Source of the DNA: Theocolax elegans
Taxonomy: Eukaryota; Arthropoda; Insecta; Hymenoptera; Cerocephalidae
Assembly (NCBI GenBank): GCA_026168455.1
Contig: JANSJX010000017.1
Location: 186,001 to 250,000 of the forward strand
Length of the DNA: 64,000 nucleotides
Direction: 5' to 3'
A program made the position numbers and the translations under genes. The notes below the pieces were generated by a model. It was given only the letters and a program-made list of their open reading frames with translations. It was not told the DNA's origin and searched no databases. Position 1 is the stretch's first letter. Each line of letters starts with the position of its first letter. Positions 1 to 14,353 of this stretch are shown here, one piece after another.

Positions 1-3000
1 GCACATTGATTGCAATCGTTTACGCATTGATAGCATTATTTGCACCTTGATTGCAATCGTTTGCACCTTGATTGCATTCGTTTGCACCTTGATTGCAATC
101 GTTTGCACATTGATTACAATCGTTTGCACCTTGATTGCAATCGTTTGCACCTTGATAGCAATCCTTTGCTCCACGATTGCAATCGTTTGCACCATGATTG
201 CATTCGTTTGCACCTAGATTGCAATCGTTTGCACCTTGATTGCAATCGTTTGCACCTTGATAGCATCGTTTTCACATTGATAGCAATCGTTTGCACCTTG
301 ATTGCAATCGTTTGCACCTTGATTGCAATCGTTTGCACCTTGATTGCAATCGTTTGCACCTTCATAGCATCGTTTTCACATTGATAGCAATCGTTTGCAC
401 CTTGATTGCAATCGTTTGCACCTTCATAGCATCGTTTTCACATTGATAGCAATCGTTTGCACATTGATTGCAATCGTTTACGCATTGATAGCAATTATTT
501 GCACCTTGATTGCAATCGTTTGCACCTTGATTGCATTCGTTTGCACCTTGATTGCAATCGTTTGCACATTGATTACAATCGTTTGCACCTTGATTGCAAT
601 CGTTTGCACCTTGATAGCAATCCTTTGCAACTTGATTGCAATCGTTTGCACCTTGATTGCAATTGTTTGCACCTTGATTGCATTCTTTACTCCTTGATTG
701 CAATCGTTTGCTCCTTGATTGCAATCGTTTGCACCTTGATTGCAATCGTTTGCACCTTGATTGCAATCGTTTGCACCTGATAGCATCGTTTTTCACATTG
801 ATAGCAATCGTTTGCACATTGATAGCATCGTTTCACCATTGATGAGGCAATCGTTTGCACAAAGATTGCAATCGTTTACGCATTGATAGCAATCATTTGC
901 CACCTTGATTGCAATCATTTGCACCTTGAGTGCAAATCGTTTGCTACCATGATTGCATCGTTTTGCACCATAATTGCATTCGTTTGCACCTAGATTGCAA
1001 TCGTTTGCACCTTGATAGCATCGTTTTCACATTGATAGCAATTGTTTGCACCTTGATTGCAATCGTTTGCACCTTGATTGTCAGTCGTACAGCTTGTTAT
1101 CATCGTTTTCACATTGATAGCATCGTTTTGCACATAGATTGCAATCGTTTGCACCTTGATTGCATCATTTGCACCTGATAGCATCGTTTTCACATTGATA
1201 GCAATCGTTTGCACATTGATTGCAATCGTTTGCACCTTGATAGCATCGTTTTCACATTGATAGCAATCGTTTTGCACCTTGATTGCAATCGTTTGCACCT
1301 TGATTGCAATCGTTTGCACCTTGATAGCAATTGTTTGCACATTGATTGCGATCGTTTGCACCTTGAAGCAATCGTTTGCAACTTGATTGCAATCGATTGC
1401 ATCTTGATTGCTATAGTTTGCACCTTGATATCAATCGTTTGCACCTTGATTGCAATCGTTTACGCATTGATAGCAATCGTTTGCACCTTGATTGCAATCG
1501 TTTGCACCTTGATTGCAATCGTTTGCACCTTGATAGCATCGTTTTCACATTGATATCAATCGTTTGCACCTTGATTGCAATCATTTGCACCTTGATTGCA
1601 ATTGTTTGCACCTTGATAGCAATCGTTTGCACATTGATAGCAATCATTTGCACATTGATTGCAATCGTTTACGCATTGATAGCAATTATTTGCACCTTGA
1701 TAGCATCGTTTTCACATTGATAACAATCGTTTGCACCTTGATTGCATTCGTTTGCACCTTGATTGCAATCGTTTGCACATTGATTACAATCGTTTGCACA
1801 TTGATTGCAATCGTTTACGCATTGATAGCAATTATTTGCACCTTGATTGCATTCGTTTGCACCTTGATTGCAATCGTTTGCACCTTGATTGCTATCGTTT
1901 GCACCTTGATATCAATCGTTTGCACCTTGATAGCAATCGTTTGCACCTTGATTGCAATCGTTTGCACCTTGATTGCATTCGTTTGCACCTTGATTGCAAT
2001 AGTTTGCACATTGATTACAATCGTTTGCACCTTGATTGCATTCGTTTGCACCTTGATAGCAATCGTTTGCAACTTGATTGCAATCGTTTGCACCTTGATA
2101 GCAATCGTTTGCACATTGATTGCAATCGTTTGCATCTCGATTGCAATCGTTTGCACCTTGATAGCAGTCGTTTGCAACTTGATTGCAATCGTTTGCACAT
2201 TGATAGCATCGTTTTCACATTGATAGCAATCGTTTGCACATTGATTGCAATCGTTTACGCATTGATAGCAATTATTTGCACCTTGATTGCAATTCTTTAC
2301 TCCTTGATTGCAATCGTTTGCTCCTTGATTGCAATCGTTTGCACCTTGATTGCAATCGTTTGCAGCTTGATTGCAATCGTTTGCACCTTGATAGCATCGT
2401 TTTCACATTGATAGCAATCGTTTGCACATTGATTGCAATCGTTTACGCATTGATAGCAATTATTTGCACCTTGATTGCAATCGTTTGCACCTTGATTGCA
2501 ATCGTTTGCTCCATGATTGCAATCGTTTGCACCATGATTGCATTCGTTTGCACCTTGATTACAATCGTTTACGCATTGATAGCAATCATTTGCACCTTGA
2601 TTGCAAACGTTTGCACATTGAATGCAATCGTTTGCAGCTTGATTGCAACTGTTTGCACCTTAAAAGCATTCGTTTGCACCTTGATAGCATCGTTTGCACA
2701 ATAAAAGCAATCGTTTGAACTTTGACAGCATCGTTTGCGCCATGATTGCAATCGTTTTCACATTGATTGCAGTCGTTTGCACCTTGATTGCAATCGTTTG
2801 CACCTTGATTGCAATCGTTTGAACATTGATTGCAATCGTTTGCACATTGATTGCAATCGTTTGCACATTGATTGCAAACGTTTGCTCATTGAATGCAATC
2901 GTTTGCAGCTTGATTGCAATTGTTTGCACCTTAAAAGCATTCGTTTGCACCTTGATAGCATCGTTTGCACAATAAAAGCAATCGTTTGAACTTTCACAGC

Positions 3001-4800
3001 ATCGTTTGCGCCATGATTGCAATCGTTTGCACATTGATTGCAGTCGTTTGCACCTTGATTGCAATCGTTTGCACCTTGATTGCAATCGTTTGCACATTGA
3101 TTGCAAACGTTTGCGCCTTGATTGCAAACGTTTGCACATTGATTGCAATCGTTTGCACATTGATAGCAATCGTTTGCGCCTTGATTGCAGTCGTTTGCAC
3201 CATGATTGCAATCGTTTGCACATTGAATGCAATCGTTTGCGCCATGATTGCAATCGTTTGCACATTGATTGCAATCGTTTCAACATTGATTGCAATCGTT
3301 TGCACCTTGATAGCATCGTTTGCACCTTGATTGCAATCGTTTGCACCTTGATAGCAATCGTTTGCAACTTGATTGCAATCGTTTGCACCTTGATTGCAAT
3401 CGTTTGCACCTTGATTGCAATTCTTTACTCCTTGATTGCAATCGTTTGCTCCTTGATTGCAATTGTTTGCACCTTGATTGCAATCGTTTGCACCTTGATT
3501 GCAATCGTTTGCACCTTGATTGCATTCATTTGCACCTTGATTGCAATCGTTTGCACATTGATTACAATCGTTTGCACCTTGATTGCAATCGTTTGCACCT
3601 TGATAGCAATCGTTTGCAACTTGATTGCAATCGTTTGCACCTTGATTGCAATCGTTTGCACCTTGATTGCAATTCTTTACTCCTTGATTGCAATCGTTTG
3701 CTCCTTGATTGCAATCGTTTGCACCTTGATTGCAATCGTTTGCACCTTGATTGCAATCGTTGCACATAGATTGCAATCGTTTGCACCTTGATTGCAATCG
3801 TTTGCACCTTGATAGCATCGTTTTCACATTGATAGCAATTGTTTGCACCTTGATTGCAATCGTTTGCACCTTGATTGCAGTCGTTACAGCTTGTTATCAT
3901 CGTTTTCACATTGATAGCAATCGTTTGCACCTTGATTGCAATCGTTTGCACCTTGATAGCAATCGTTTGCACATTGATTGCAATCGTTTGCATCTCGATT
4001 GCAATCGTTTGCACATTGATAGCAGTCGTTTGCAACTTGATTGCAATCGTTTGCACATTGATTGCAATCGTTTGCACCTTGATTGCAATCGTTTGCACCT
4101 TGATAGCAATCGTTTGCAACTTGATTGCAATCGTTTGCACCTTGATTGCAATCGTTTGCACCTTGATTGCAATCGTTTGCTCCTTGATTGCAATCGTTTG
4201 CTCCTTGATTGCAATCGTTTGCACCTTGATTGCAATCGTTTGCACCTTGATTGCAATCGTTTGCACCTTGATAGCATCGTTTTCACATTGATAGCAATCG
4301 TTTGCACATTGATAGCAATCGTTTGCACCTTGATTGCAGTCGTTACAGCTTGTTATCATCGTTTTCACATTGATAGCAATCGTTTGCACCTTGATTGCAA
4401 TCGTTTGCACCTTGATAGCAATCGTTTGCACATTGATTGCAATCGTTTGCATCTCGATTGCAATCGTTTGCACATTGATAGCAGTCGTTTGCAACTTGAT
4501 TGCAATCGTTTGCACATTGATTGCAATCGTTGCACCTGATTGCAATCGTGGCACCTTGATAGCAATCGTTTGCAACTTGATTGCAATCGTTTGCACCTTG
4601 ATTGCAATCGTTTGCACCTTGATTGCAATTCTTTACTCCTTGATTGCAATCGTTTGCTCCTTGATTGCAATCGTTTGCACCTTGATTGCAATCGTTTGCA
4701 CCTTGATTGCAATCGTTTGCACCTTGATAGCATCGTTTTCACATTGATAGCAATCGTTTGCACATTGATAGCATCGTTTTCACATTGATAGCAATCGTTT
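1..4800. repeat. satellite domain 1, CGTTTTCACATTGATAG family
   Basis: This domain is marked by a variant pair in which a 20-bp unit ending GATAGCATCG is followed by TTTTCACATTGATAGCAATCG-type units. This pair is common here and essentially absent after about 4,790. Other local variants are TCTTTACTCCTTGATTGC (from 667, 2,290, 3,420, 3,670, 4,627) and an ACAGCTTGTTATCATCG block at 1,089, 3,886 and 4,345. The TTAAAAGC variant that dominates later domains first appears only near 2,657. Confidence 0.8.
3866..4783. repeat. 459-bp tandem higher-order repeat, two copies
   Basis: The marker ACAGCTTGTTATCATCG lies at 3,886 and again at 4,345, an offset of 459 bp. The variant series that follows it is the same in both copies. 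The second copy has local one-base losses near 4,530-4,552. Copies are approximately 3,866-4,324 and 4,325-4,783. Confidence 0.8.
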
Positions 4801-7800
4801 GCACATAGATTGCAATCGTTTACGCATTGATAGCAATCATTTGCACCTTGATTGCAATCATTTGCACCTTGAGTGCAATCGTTTGCACCTTGATTGCAAT
4901 CGTTTGCACCTTGATTGCAATCGTTTGCACCTTGACTACAATCGTTTGCACCTTGATTGCAATCGTTTGCACATTGATTGCAAACGTTTGCACATTGATT
5001 GCAATCGTTTGCACCTTCATAGCAATCGTTTGCACATTGATATCAATCGTTTGCACCTTGATTGCAATCGTTTGCACCTTGATTGCAATCGTTTGCACCT
5101 TGATTGCAATCGTTTGCACATTGATTGCAATCGTTTGCGCATTGATGGCAATCGTTTGCACATTGATTGCAATCGTTTGCACCATGATAGCATCGTTTGC
5201 ACCTTGATTGCAATCGTTTGCACCTTGATTGCAATCGTTTGCACATTGATTGCAATCGTTTGCGCATTGATGGCAATCGTTTGCACCTTAAAAGCAATCG
5301 TTTGCGCATTGATTGCAATCGTTTGCACCTTGATTGCAATCGTTTGCACCTTAAAAGCAATCGTTTGCAAATTGATTGCAATCGTTTGCACATTAATTGC
5401 AATCGTTTGCACCTTGATTGCAATCGTTTGCGCATTGATTGCAATCGTTTGCACATTGATTGCAATCGTTTGCACATTGATTGCAATCGTTTGCATCTTG
5501 ATAGCATCGTTTGCACCTTGATAGCATCGCTTGCACCTTGATTGCAATCGTTTGCACCTTGATTGCAATTGTTTGCAACTTGATTGCAACCGCTTGCACC
5601 TTGACTACAATCGTTTGCACCTTGATTGCAATCGTTTGAACCTTGATTGCAATCTTTTGCACATTGATTGCGATCGTTTGCACATTGATTGCCATCGTTT
5701 GCACATTGATTGCAATCGTTTGTACCTTAATTGCAATCGTTTGCACATTGATAGCAATCGTTTCAACATTGATTGCAATCGTTTTACACATTGATTGCAA
5801 TTGTTTGCACATTGATTGCAATCGTTTGCGCATTGATTGCAAGCGTTTGCGCATTGATTACAATCGTTTGCACATTGATAGCTATCGTTTGAACATTGAT
5901 TTAATCGTTTGCACCTTGATTGCTATCGTTTGCACCTTGATTGCAATCGTTTGCACATTGATTGCAATCGTTTGCACCTTGATTGCAATCGTTTGCTCAT
6001 TGATTGGAATCGTTTGCACATAGATTGCAATCGTTTACGCATTGATTGCAATCGTTTGCACCTTCATAGCAATCGTTTGCACATTGATATCAATCGTTTG
6101 CACCTTGATTGCAGTCGTTTGCACCTTGATTGCAATCGTTTGCACCTTGATTGCAATCGTTTGCACCTTGATTGCAATCGTTTGCACATTGATTGCAATC
6201 GTTTGCGCATTGATGGCAATCGTTTGCACATTGATTGCAATCGTTTGCACCATGATAGCATCGTTTGCACCTTGATTGCAATCGTTTGCACCTTGATTGC
6301 AATCGTTTGCACATTGATTGCAATCGTTTGCGCATTGATGGCAATCGTTTGCACCTTAAAAGCAATCGTTTGCGCATTGATTGCAATCGTTTGCACCTTA
6401 AAAGCAATCGTTTGCACATTGATTGCAATCGTTTACGCATTGATTGCAATCGTTTGCACCTTCATAGCAATCGTTTGCACATTGATATCAATCGTTTGCA
6501 CCTTGATTGCAGGTCGTTGCACCTTGATTGCAATCGTTTGCACCTTGATTGCAATCGTTTGCACCTTGATTGCAATCGTTTGCACATTGATTGCAATCGT
6601 TTGCGCATTGATGGCAAGCGTTTGCACCTTCATAGCAATCGTTTGCACCTTGATTGCAATCGTTTGCGCATTGATTGCAATCGTTTGCACATTGATTGCA
6701 ATCGTTTGCACATTGATTGCAATCGTTTGCATCTTGATAGCATCGTTTGCACCTTGATAGCATCGCTTGCACCTTGATTGCAATCGTTTGCACCTTGATT
6801 GCAATTCTTTGCAACTTGATTGCAACCGCTTGCACCTTGATAGCAATCTTTGCACATTGATTGCAATCGTTTGCACCTTGATTGCAATCGTTTGCACATT
6901 GATTGCCATCGTTTGCGCCTTGATTGCAATCGTTTGCACAATGATAGCAATCGTTTGAACATTGATTGACTCGTTTGCACCTTGATTGCAATCGTTAGCA
7001 CCTTGATTGCAATCGTGTTGCCGCATTGATTGCAATCGTTTGCACATAGATGCAATCGTTTGCACATTGATTGCAAACGTTTGCGCATTGATTGCAATCG
7101 TTTGCACATTGATTGCAACGTTTGCACATAGTTTGCAACAGTTTGCACCTTGACTACAATCGTTTGCACCTTGATTGCAATCGTTTGCACATTGATTGCA
7201 AACGTTTGCACATTGATTGCAATCGTTTGCACCTTCATAGCAATCGTTTGCACATTGATATCAATCGTTTGCACCATTGATTGCAATCGTTTGCACCTTG
7301 ATTGCAATCGTTTGCACCTTGATTGCAATCGTTTGCACATTGACTACAATCGTTTGCACCTTGATTGCAATCGTTTGAACCTTGATTACAATCGTTTGCA
7401 CATTGATTGCCATCGTTTGCCACATTGATTGCAATCGTTTGCACCTTGATAGCAATCTTTTGCACCTTGATTGCAATCGTTTGTGCCTTAATTGCAATCG
7501 TTGCACATTGATTGCAATCGTTTGCGCATTGATTGCAATCGTTTGCACATTGATGCAATCGTTTGCACATTGATTGCAATCGTTTGCATCTTGATAGCAT
7601 CGTTTGCACCTTGATAGCATCGCTTGCACCTTGATTGCAATCGTTTGGCACCTTGATTGCAATTGTTTGCAACTTGATTGCAACCGCTTGCACCTTGACT
7701 ACAATCGTTTGCACCTTGATTGCAATCGTTTGAACCTTGATTGCAATCTTTTGCACATTGATTGCGATCGTTTGCACATTGATTGCCATCGTTTGCACAT

Positions 7801-10000
7801 TGATTGCAATCGGTTTGTACCTTAATTGCAATCGTTTGCACATTGATAGCAATCGTTTCAACATTGATTGCAATCGTTTTACACATTGATTGCAATTGTT
7901 TGCACATTGATTGCAATCGTTTGCGCATTGATTGCAAGCGTTTGCGCATTGATTACAATCGTTTGCACATTGATAGCTATCGTTTGAACATTGATTTAAT
8001 CGTTTGCACCTTGATTGCTATCGTTTGCACCTTGATTGCAATCGTTTGCACATTGATTGCAATCGTTTGCACCTTGATTGCAATCGTTTGCTCATTGATT
8101 GGAATCGTTTGCACATAGATTGCAATCGTTTACGCATTGATTGCAATCGTTTGCACCTTCATAGCAATCGTTTGCACATTGATATCAATCGTTTGCACCT
8201 TGATTGCAGTCGTTTGCACCTTGATTGCAATCGTTTGCACCTTGATTGCAATCGTTTGCACCTTGATTGCAATCGTTTGCACATTGATTGCAATCGTTTG
8301 CGCATTGATGGCATCGTTTGCACATTGATTGCAATCGTTTGCACCATGATAGCATCGTTTGCACCTTGATTGCAATCGTTTGCACCTTGATTGCAATCGT
8401 TTGCACATTGATTGCAATCGTTTGCGCATTGATGGCAATCGTTTGCACCTTAAAAGCAATCGTTTGCGCATTGATTGCAATCGTTTGCACCTTAAAAGCA
8501 ATCGTTTGCACATTGATTGCAATCGTTTACGCATTGATTGCAATCGTTTGCACCTTCATAGCAATCGTTTGCACATTGATATCAATCGTTTGCACCTTGA
8601 TTGCAGTCGTTTGCACCTTGATTGCAATCGTTTGCACCTTGATTGCAATCGTTTGCACCTTGATTGCAATCGTTTGCACATTGATTGCAATCGTTTGCGC
8701 ATTGATGGCAATCGTTTGCACCTTCATAGCAATCGTTTGCACCTTGATTGCAATCGTTTGCGCATTGATTGCAATCGTTTGCACATTGATTGCAATCGTT
8801 TGCACATTGATTGCAATCGTTTGCATCTTGATAGCATCGTTTGCACCTTGATAGCATCGCTTGCACCTTGATTGCAATCGTTTGCACCTTGATTGCAATT
8901 CTTTGCAACTTGATTGCAACCGCTTGCACCTTGATAGCAATCTTTTGCACATTGATTGCAATCGTTTGCACCTTGATTGCAATCGTTTGCACATTGATTG
9001 CCATCGTTTGCGCCTTGATTGCAATCGTTTGCACAATGATAGCAATCGTTTGAACATTGATTGACTCGTTTGCACCTTGATTGCAATCGTTAGCACCTTG
9101 ATTGCAATCGTTTGCGCATTGATTGCAATCGTTTGCACATAGATTGCAATCGTTTGCACATTGATTGCAAACGTTTGCGCATTGATTGCAATCGTTTGCA
9201 CATTGATTGCAAACGTTTGCACATAGTTTGCAACAGTTTGCACCTTGACTACAATCGTTTGCACCTTGATTGCAATCGTTTGCACATTGATTGCAAACGT
9301 TTGCACATTGATTGCAATCGTTTGCACCTTCATAGCAATCGTTTGCACATTGATTGACTCGTTTGCACCTTGATTGCAATCGTTAGCACCTTGATTGCAA
9401 TCGTTTGCGCATTGATTGCAATCGTTTGCACATAGATTGCAATCGTTTGCACATTGATTGCAAACGTTTGCGCATTGATTGCAATCGTTTGCACATTGAT
9501 TGCAAACGTTTGCACATAGTTTGCAACAGTTTGCACCTTGACTACAATCGTTGCACCTTGATTGCAATCGTTTGCACATTGATTGCAAACGTTTGCACAT
9601 TGATTGCAATCGTTTGCACCTTCATAGCAATCGTTTGCACATTGATATCAATCGTTTGCACCTTGATTGCAATCGTTTGCACCTTGATTGCAATCGTTTG
9701 CACCTTGATTGCAATCGTTTGCACATTGACTACAATCGTTTGCACCTTGATTGCAATCGTTTGAACCTTGATTACAATCGTTTGCACATTGATTGCCATC
9801 GTTTGCACATTGATTGCAATCGTTTGCACCTTGATAGCAATCTTTTGCACCTTGATTGCAATCGTTTGTGCCTTGATTGTAATCGATTGCACATTGATTG
9901 CAATCTTTTGCGCCTTGATTGCAATCGTTTGCACCTTAAAAGCAATCGATTGCACATTGATTGCAATCGTTTTGCATCTTGATAGCATCGTTTGCACCTT
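4800..10000. repeat. satellite domain 2 with 2.09-kb HOR
   Basis: The region from about 5,490 to 7,240 is repeated at about 7,583 to 9,335 with an offset of 2,093-2,095 bp. Shared diagnostic variants include CTTGATAGCATCGCTTGC, TTGATTGCGATCG, GATTTAATCG and CATTGATTGACTCG. The offset drifts by one or two bases through single-base differences, for example near 7,810. Other local units are the GACTACAATC and GATATCAATC variants. Confidence 0.85.
9053..9640. repeat. 293-bp tandem duplication in satellite
   Basis: The rare variant TTGACTCG occurs at 9,061 and again at 9,354. The 293 bp after each are nearly identical, including CGTTAGCACC, CACATAGATTGC, CACATAGTTTGC and GACTACAATCG. One T is missing in the second copy near 9,550. 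The duplication is nested inside the second 2.09-kb HOR copy. Confidence 0.8.
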
Positions 10001-10011
10001 GACAGCATCGT

Positions 10012-12662
10012 TTGCACCTTGATTGCAATCGTTTGCACCTTGATTGCAATTGTTTGCACATTGATTGCAATTGTTTGCACCTTGATTGCAAACGTTTGCG
10101 CATTGATTGCAATCGTTTGCACATTGATTGCAATCGTTTGAACCTTGATTACAATCGTTTGCACATTGATTGCAATCGTTTGCACATTGAATGCAATCGT
10201 TTGCGCCATGATTGCAATCGTTTGCACATTGATTGCAGTCGTTTGCACCTTGATTGCAATCGTTTGCACCTTGATTGCAATCGTTTGCACATTGATTGCA
10301 AACGTTTGCGCCTTGATTGCAAACGTTTGCACATTGATTGCAATCGTTTGCACATTGTTTGAAATCGTTTGAAAATTGATTGCAAACGTTTGCACGTTGG
10401 TAGCAATCGTTTGAACATTGATTGCAAACGTTTGCACATTGAATGCAATCGTTTGCACCTTGATTGCAATTGTTTGCACCTTAAAAGCAATCGTTTGCAC
10501 CTTCATAGGATCGTTTGCACCTTCATAGGATCGTTTGCACTATAAAAGCAATCGGTTGAACCTTGATAGCATTGTTTGCACATTGTTTGCAATCGTTTGC
10601 ACATTGATTGCAAACGTTTGCACATTGATTGCAATCGTTTGCACCTTGATTGCAATCGTTTGCACGTTGGTAGCAATCGTTTGAACATTAATTGCAATCG
10701 TTTGCACATTGATTGCAATCGTTTGCACGTTGGTAGCAATCGTTTGAACATTGATTGCAATCGTTTGCACCTTGATTGCAATCGTTTGTGCCTTGATTGT
10801 AATAGATTGCACATTGATTGCAATCGTTTGAGCCTTGATTGCAATCGTTTGCACCTTAAAAGCATTCGTTTGCACCATAAAAGCAATCGTTTGAACTTTG
10901 ACAGCATCGTTTGCACCTTGACTACAATCGTTTGCACCTTGATTGCAATTGTTTGCGCATTGATTGCAATCGTTTGCACATTGATTGCAATCGTTTGCAC
11001 ATTGATTGCAATCGTTTGCACATAGATTACCAACGTTTGCGCCTTGATTGCAATCGTTTGCACATTGATTGCAAACGTTTGCACATTGATTGCAATCGTT
11101 TGCACCTTGATTGCAATCGTTTGCACCTTGATTGGAATCGTTTGCACATTGATTGCAATCTTTTACGCATTGATTGCAATCGGTTGCACCTTAAAAGCAA
11201 TCGTTTGCACCTTGATTGCAATCGTTTGCACCTTAAAAGCAATCGTTAGCACCTTGATAGCAATCCTTTGCACATTGATTGCATTCGTTTGCACATTGAT
11301 TGCAATCGTTTACACCTTGATAGCAATCTTTTGCACCTTGATTGCAATCGTTTGTGCCTTGATTGTAATCGATTGCACATTGATTGCAATCGTTTGAGCC
11401 TTGATTGCAATCGTTTGCACCTTAAAAGCAATCGATTGCACATTGATTGCAATCGTTTGCATCTTGATAGAATCGTTTGCACCTTGACAGCATCGTTTGC
11501 ACCTTGATTGCAATCGTTTGCACCTTGATTGCAATTGTTTGCAACTTGATTGCAACCGCTTGCACCTTGACTACAATCGTTTGCACCTTGATTGCAATCG
11601 TTTGAACCTTGATTGCAATCGTTTGCACATTGATTGCCATCGTTTGCACATTGATTGCAATCGTTTGTACCTTAGTTGCAATTGTTTGCTCCTTGATTGC
11701 AATCGTTTACACATTAATTGCAATCGTTTGCGCCTTGATTGCAATCGTTTGCACATTGATTGCAATCGTTTGCGCCTTGATTGCAATCGTTTGCACCTTA
11801 AAAGCAATCGTTTGCACATTGATTGCAATCGTTTGCACATTGATTGCAATCGTTTGCATATTGATAGCATCGTTTGCACCTTGATAGCATCGTTTGCACC
11901 GTGATTGCAATCGTTTCAACATTGATTGCAATCGTTTGCACCTTGATAGCATCGTTTGCACCTTGATTGCAATCGTTTGCACCTTGATAGCAATCGTTTG
12001 CAACTTGATTGCAATCGTTTGCACCTTGATTGTAATCGATTGCACATTGATTGCAATCTTTTGCGCCTTGATTGCAATCGTTTGCACCTTAAAAGCAATC
12101 GATTGCACATTGATTGCAATCGTTTGCATCTTGATAGCATCGTTTGCACCTTGACAGCATCGTTTGCACCTTGATTGCAATCGTTTGCACCTTGATTGCA
12201 ATTGTTTGCACATTGATTGCAATTGTTTGCACCTTGATTGCAAACGTTTGCGCATTGATTGCAATCGTTTGCACATTGATTGCAATCGTTTGAACCTTGA
12301 TTACAATCGTTTGCACATTGATTGCAATCGTTTGCACATTGAATGCAATCGTTTGCGCCATGATTGCAATCGTTTGCACATTGATTGCAGTCGTTTGCAC
12401 CTTGATTGCAATCGTTTGCACCTTGATTGCAATCGTTTGCACATTGATTGCAAACGTTTGCGCCTTGATTGCAAACGTTTGCACATTGATTGCAATCGTT
12501 TGCACATTGTTTGAAATCGTTTGAAAATTGATTGCAAACGTTTGCACGTTGGTAGCAATCGTTTGAACATTGATTGCAAACGTTTGCACATTGAATGCAA
12601 TCGTTTGCACCTTGATTGCAATTGTTTGCACCTTAAAAGCAATCGTTTGCACCTTCATAGGA
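10012..12662. repeat. dispersed HOR pair, offset 2,152 bp
   Basis: Bases 10,012-10,510 match 12,164-12,662 with a constant offset of 2,152 bp. Identity ends where the first copy has a doubled CTTCATAGGATCG unit (10,501-10,540) and the second has only one. GTTGGTAGCAATCG, a major variant in the rest of the array, makes its first appearance here, near 10,396. Confidence 0.8.
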
Positions 12663-14353
12663 TCGTTTGCACTATAAAAGCAATCGGTTGAACCTTGATA
12701 GCATTGTTTGCACATTGTTTGCAATCGTTTGCACATTGATTGCAAACGTTTGCACATTGATTGCAATCGTTTGCACCTTGATTGCAATCGTTTGCACCTT
12801 GATTGGAATCGTTTGCACTTTGATTGCAATCGTTTACGCATTGATTGCAATCGTTTGTACCTAAATTGCAACCGTTTGCACATTGATTGCAATTGTTTGC
12901 ACATTGTTTGAAATCGTTTGAAAATTGATTGCAAACGTTTGCACGTTGGTAGCAATCGTTTGAACATTGATTGCAAACGTTTGCACATTGAATGCAATCG
13001 TTTGCACCTTGATTGCAATTGTTTGCACCTTAAAAGCAATCGTTTGCACCTTCATAGGATCGTTTGCACTATAAAAGCAATCGGTTGAACCTTGATAGCA
13101 TTGTTTGCACATTGTTTGCAATCGTTTGCACATTGATTGCAAACGTTTGCACATGATTGCAATCGTTTGCACCTGATTGCAATCGTTTGCACCTTGATTG
13201 GAATCGTTTGCACTTTGATTGCAATCGTTTACGCATTGATTGCAATCGTTTGTACCTAAATTGCAACCGTTTGCACATTGATTGCAATTGTTTGCACCTT
13301 AAAAGCATTCGTTTGCACCATAAAAGCAATCGTTTGAACTTTGACAGCATCGTTTGCACCTTGACTACAATCGTTTGCACCTTGATTGCAATTGTTTGCG
13401 CATTGATTGCAATCGTTTGCACATTGATTGCAATCGTTTGCACATTGATTGCAATCGTTTGCACATAGATTACCAACGTTTGCGCCTTGATTGCAATCGT
13501 TTGCACATTGATTGCAAACGTTTGCACATTGATTGCAATCGTTTGCACCTTGATTGCAATCGTTTGCACCTTGATTGGAATCGTTTGCACATTGATTGCA
13601 ATCTTTTACGCATTGATTGCAATCGGTTGCACCTTAAAAGCAATCGTTTGCACCTTGATTGCAATCGTTTGCACCTTAAAAGCAATCGTTAGCACCTTGA
13701 TAGCAATCCTTTGCACATTGATTGCATTCGTTTGCACATTGATTGCAATCGTTTACACCTTGATAGCAATCTTTTGCACCTTGATTGCAATCGTTTGTGC
13801 CTTGATTGTAATCGATTGCACATTGATTGCAATCGTTTGAGCCTTGATTGCAATCGTTTGCACCTTAAAAGCAATCGATTGCACATTGATTGCAATCGTT
13901 TGCATCTTGATAGAATCGTTTGCACCTTGACAGCATCGTTTGCACCTTGATTGCAATCGTTTGCACCTTGATTGCAATTGTTTGCAACTTGATTGCAACC
14001 GCTTGCACCTTGACTACAATCGTTTGCACCTTGATTGCAATCGTTTGAACCTTGATTGCAATCGTTTGCACATTGATTGCCATCGTTTGCACATTGATTG
14101 CAATCGTTTGTACCTTAGTTGCAATTGTTTGCTCCTTGATTGCAATCGTTTACACATTAATTGCAATCGTTTGCGCCTTGATTGCAATCGTTTGCACATT
14201 GATTGCAATCGTTTGCGCCTTGATTGCAATCGTTTGCACCTTAAAAGCAATCGTTTGCACATTGATTGCAATCGTTTGCACATTGATTGCAATCGTTTGC
14301 ATATTGATAGCATCGTTTGCACCTTGATAGCATCGTTTGCACCGTGATTGCAA
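10850..14353. repeat. HOR pair, offset 2,443 bp
   Basis: Bases 10,850-11,910 match 13,293-14,353 at a constant offset of 2,443 bp over about 1.06 kb. The match includes CATAGATTACCAACG, TTGAGCCTTG, TTGATAGAATCG and GACAGCATCG variants. The copies diverge after CACCGTGATTGC, with TTTCAACATTG at 11,907 against TTTGCACCTTG at 14,350. Confidence 0.85.

Noticed and set aside
10390..10410. CENP-B box in the GTTGGTAGC variant
   Set aside because: It shares only CGTTGG with the box and lacks the essential downstream CGGG.
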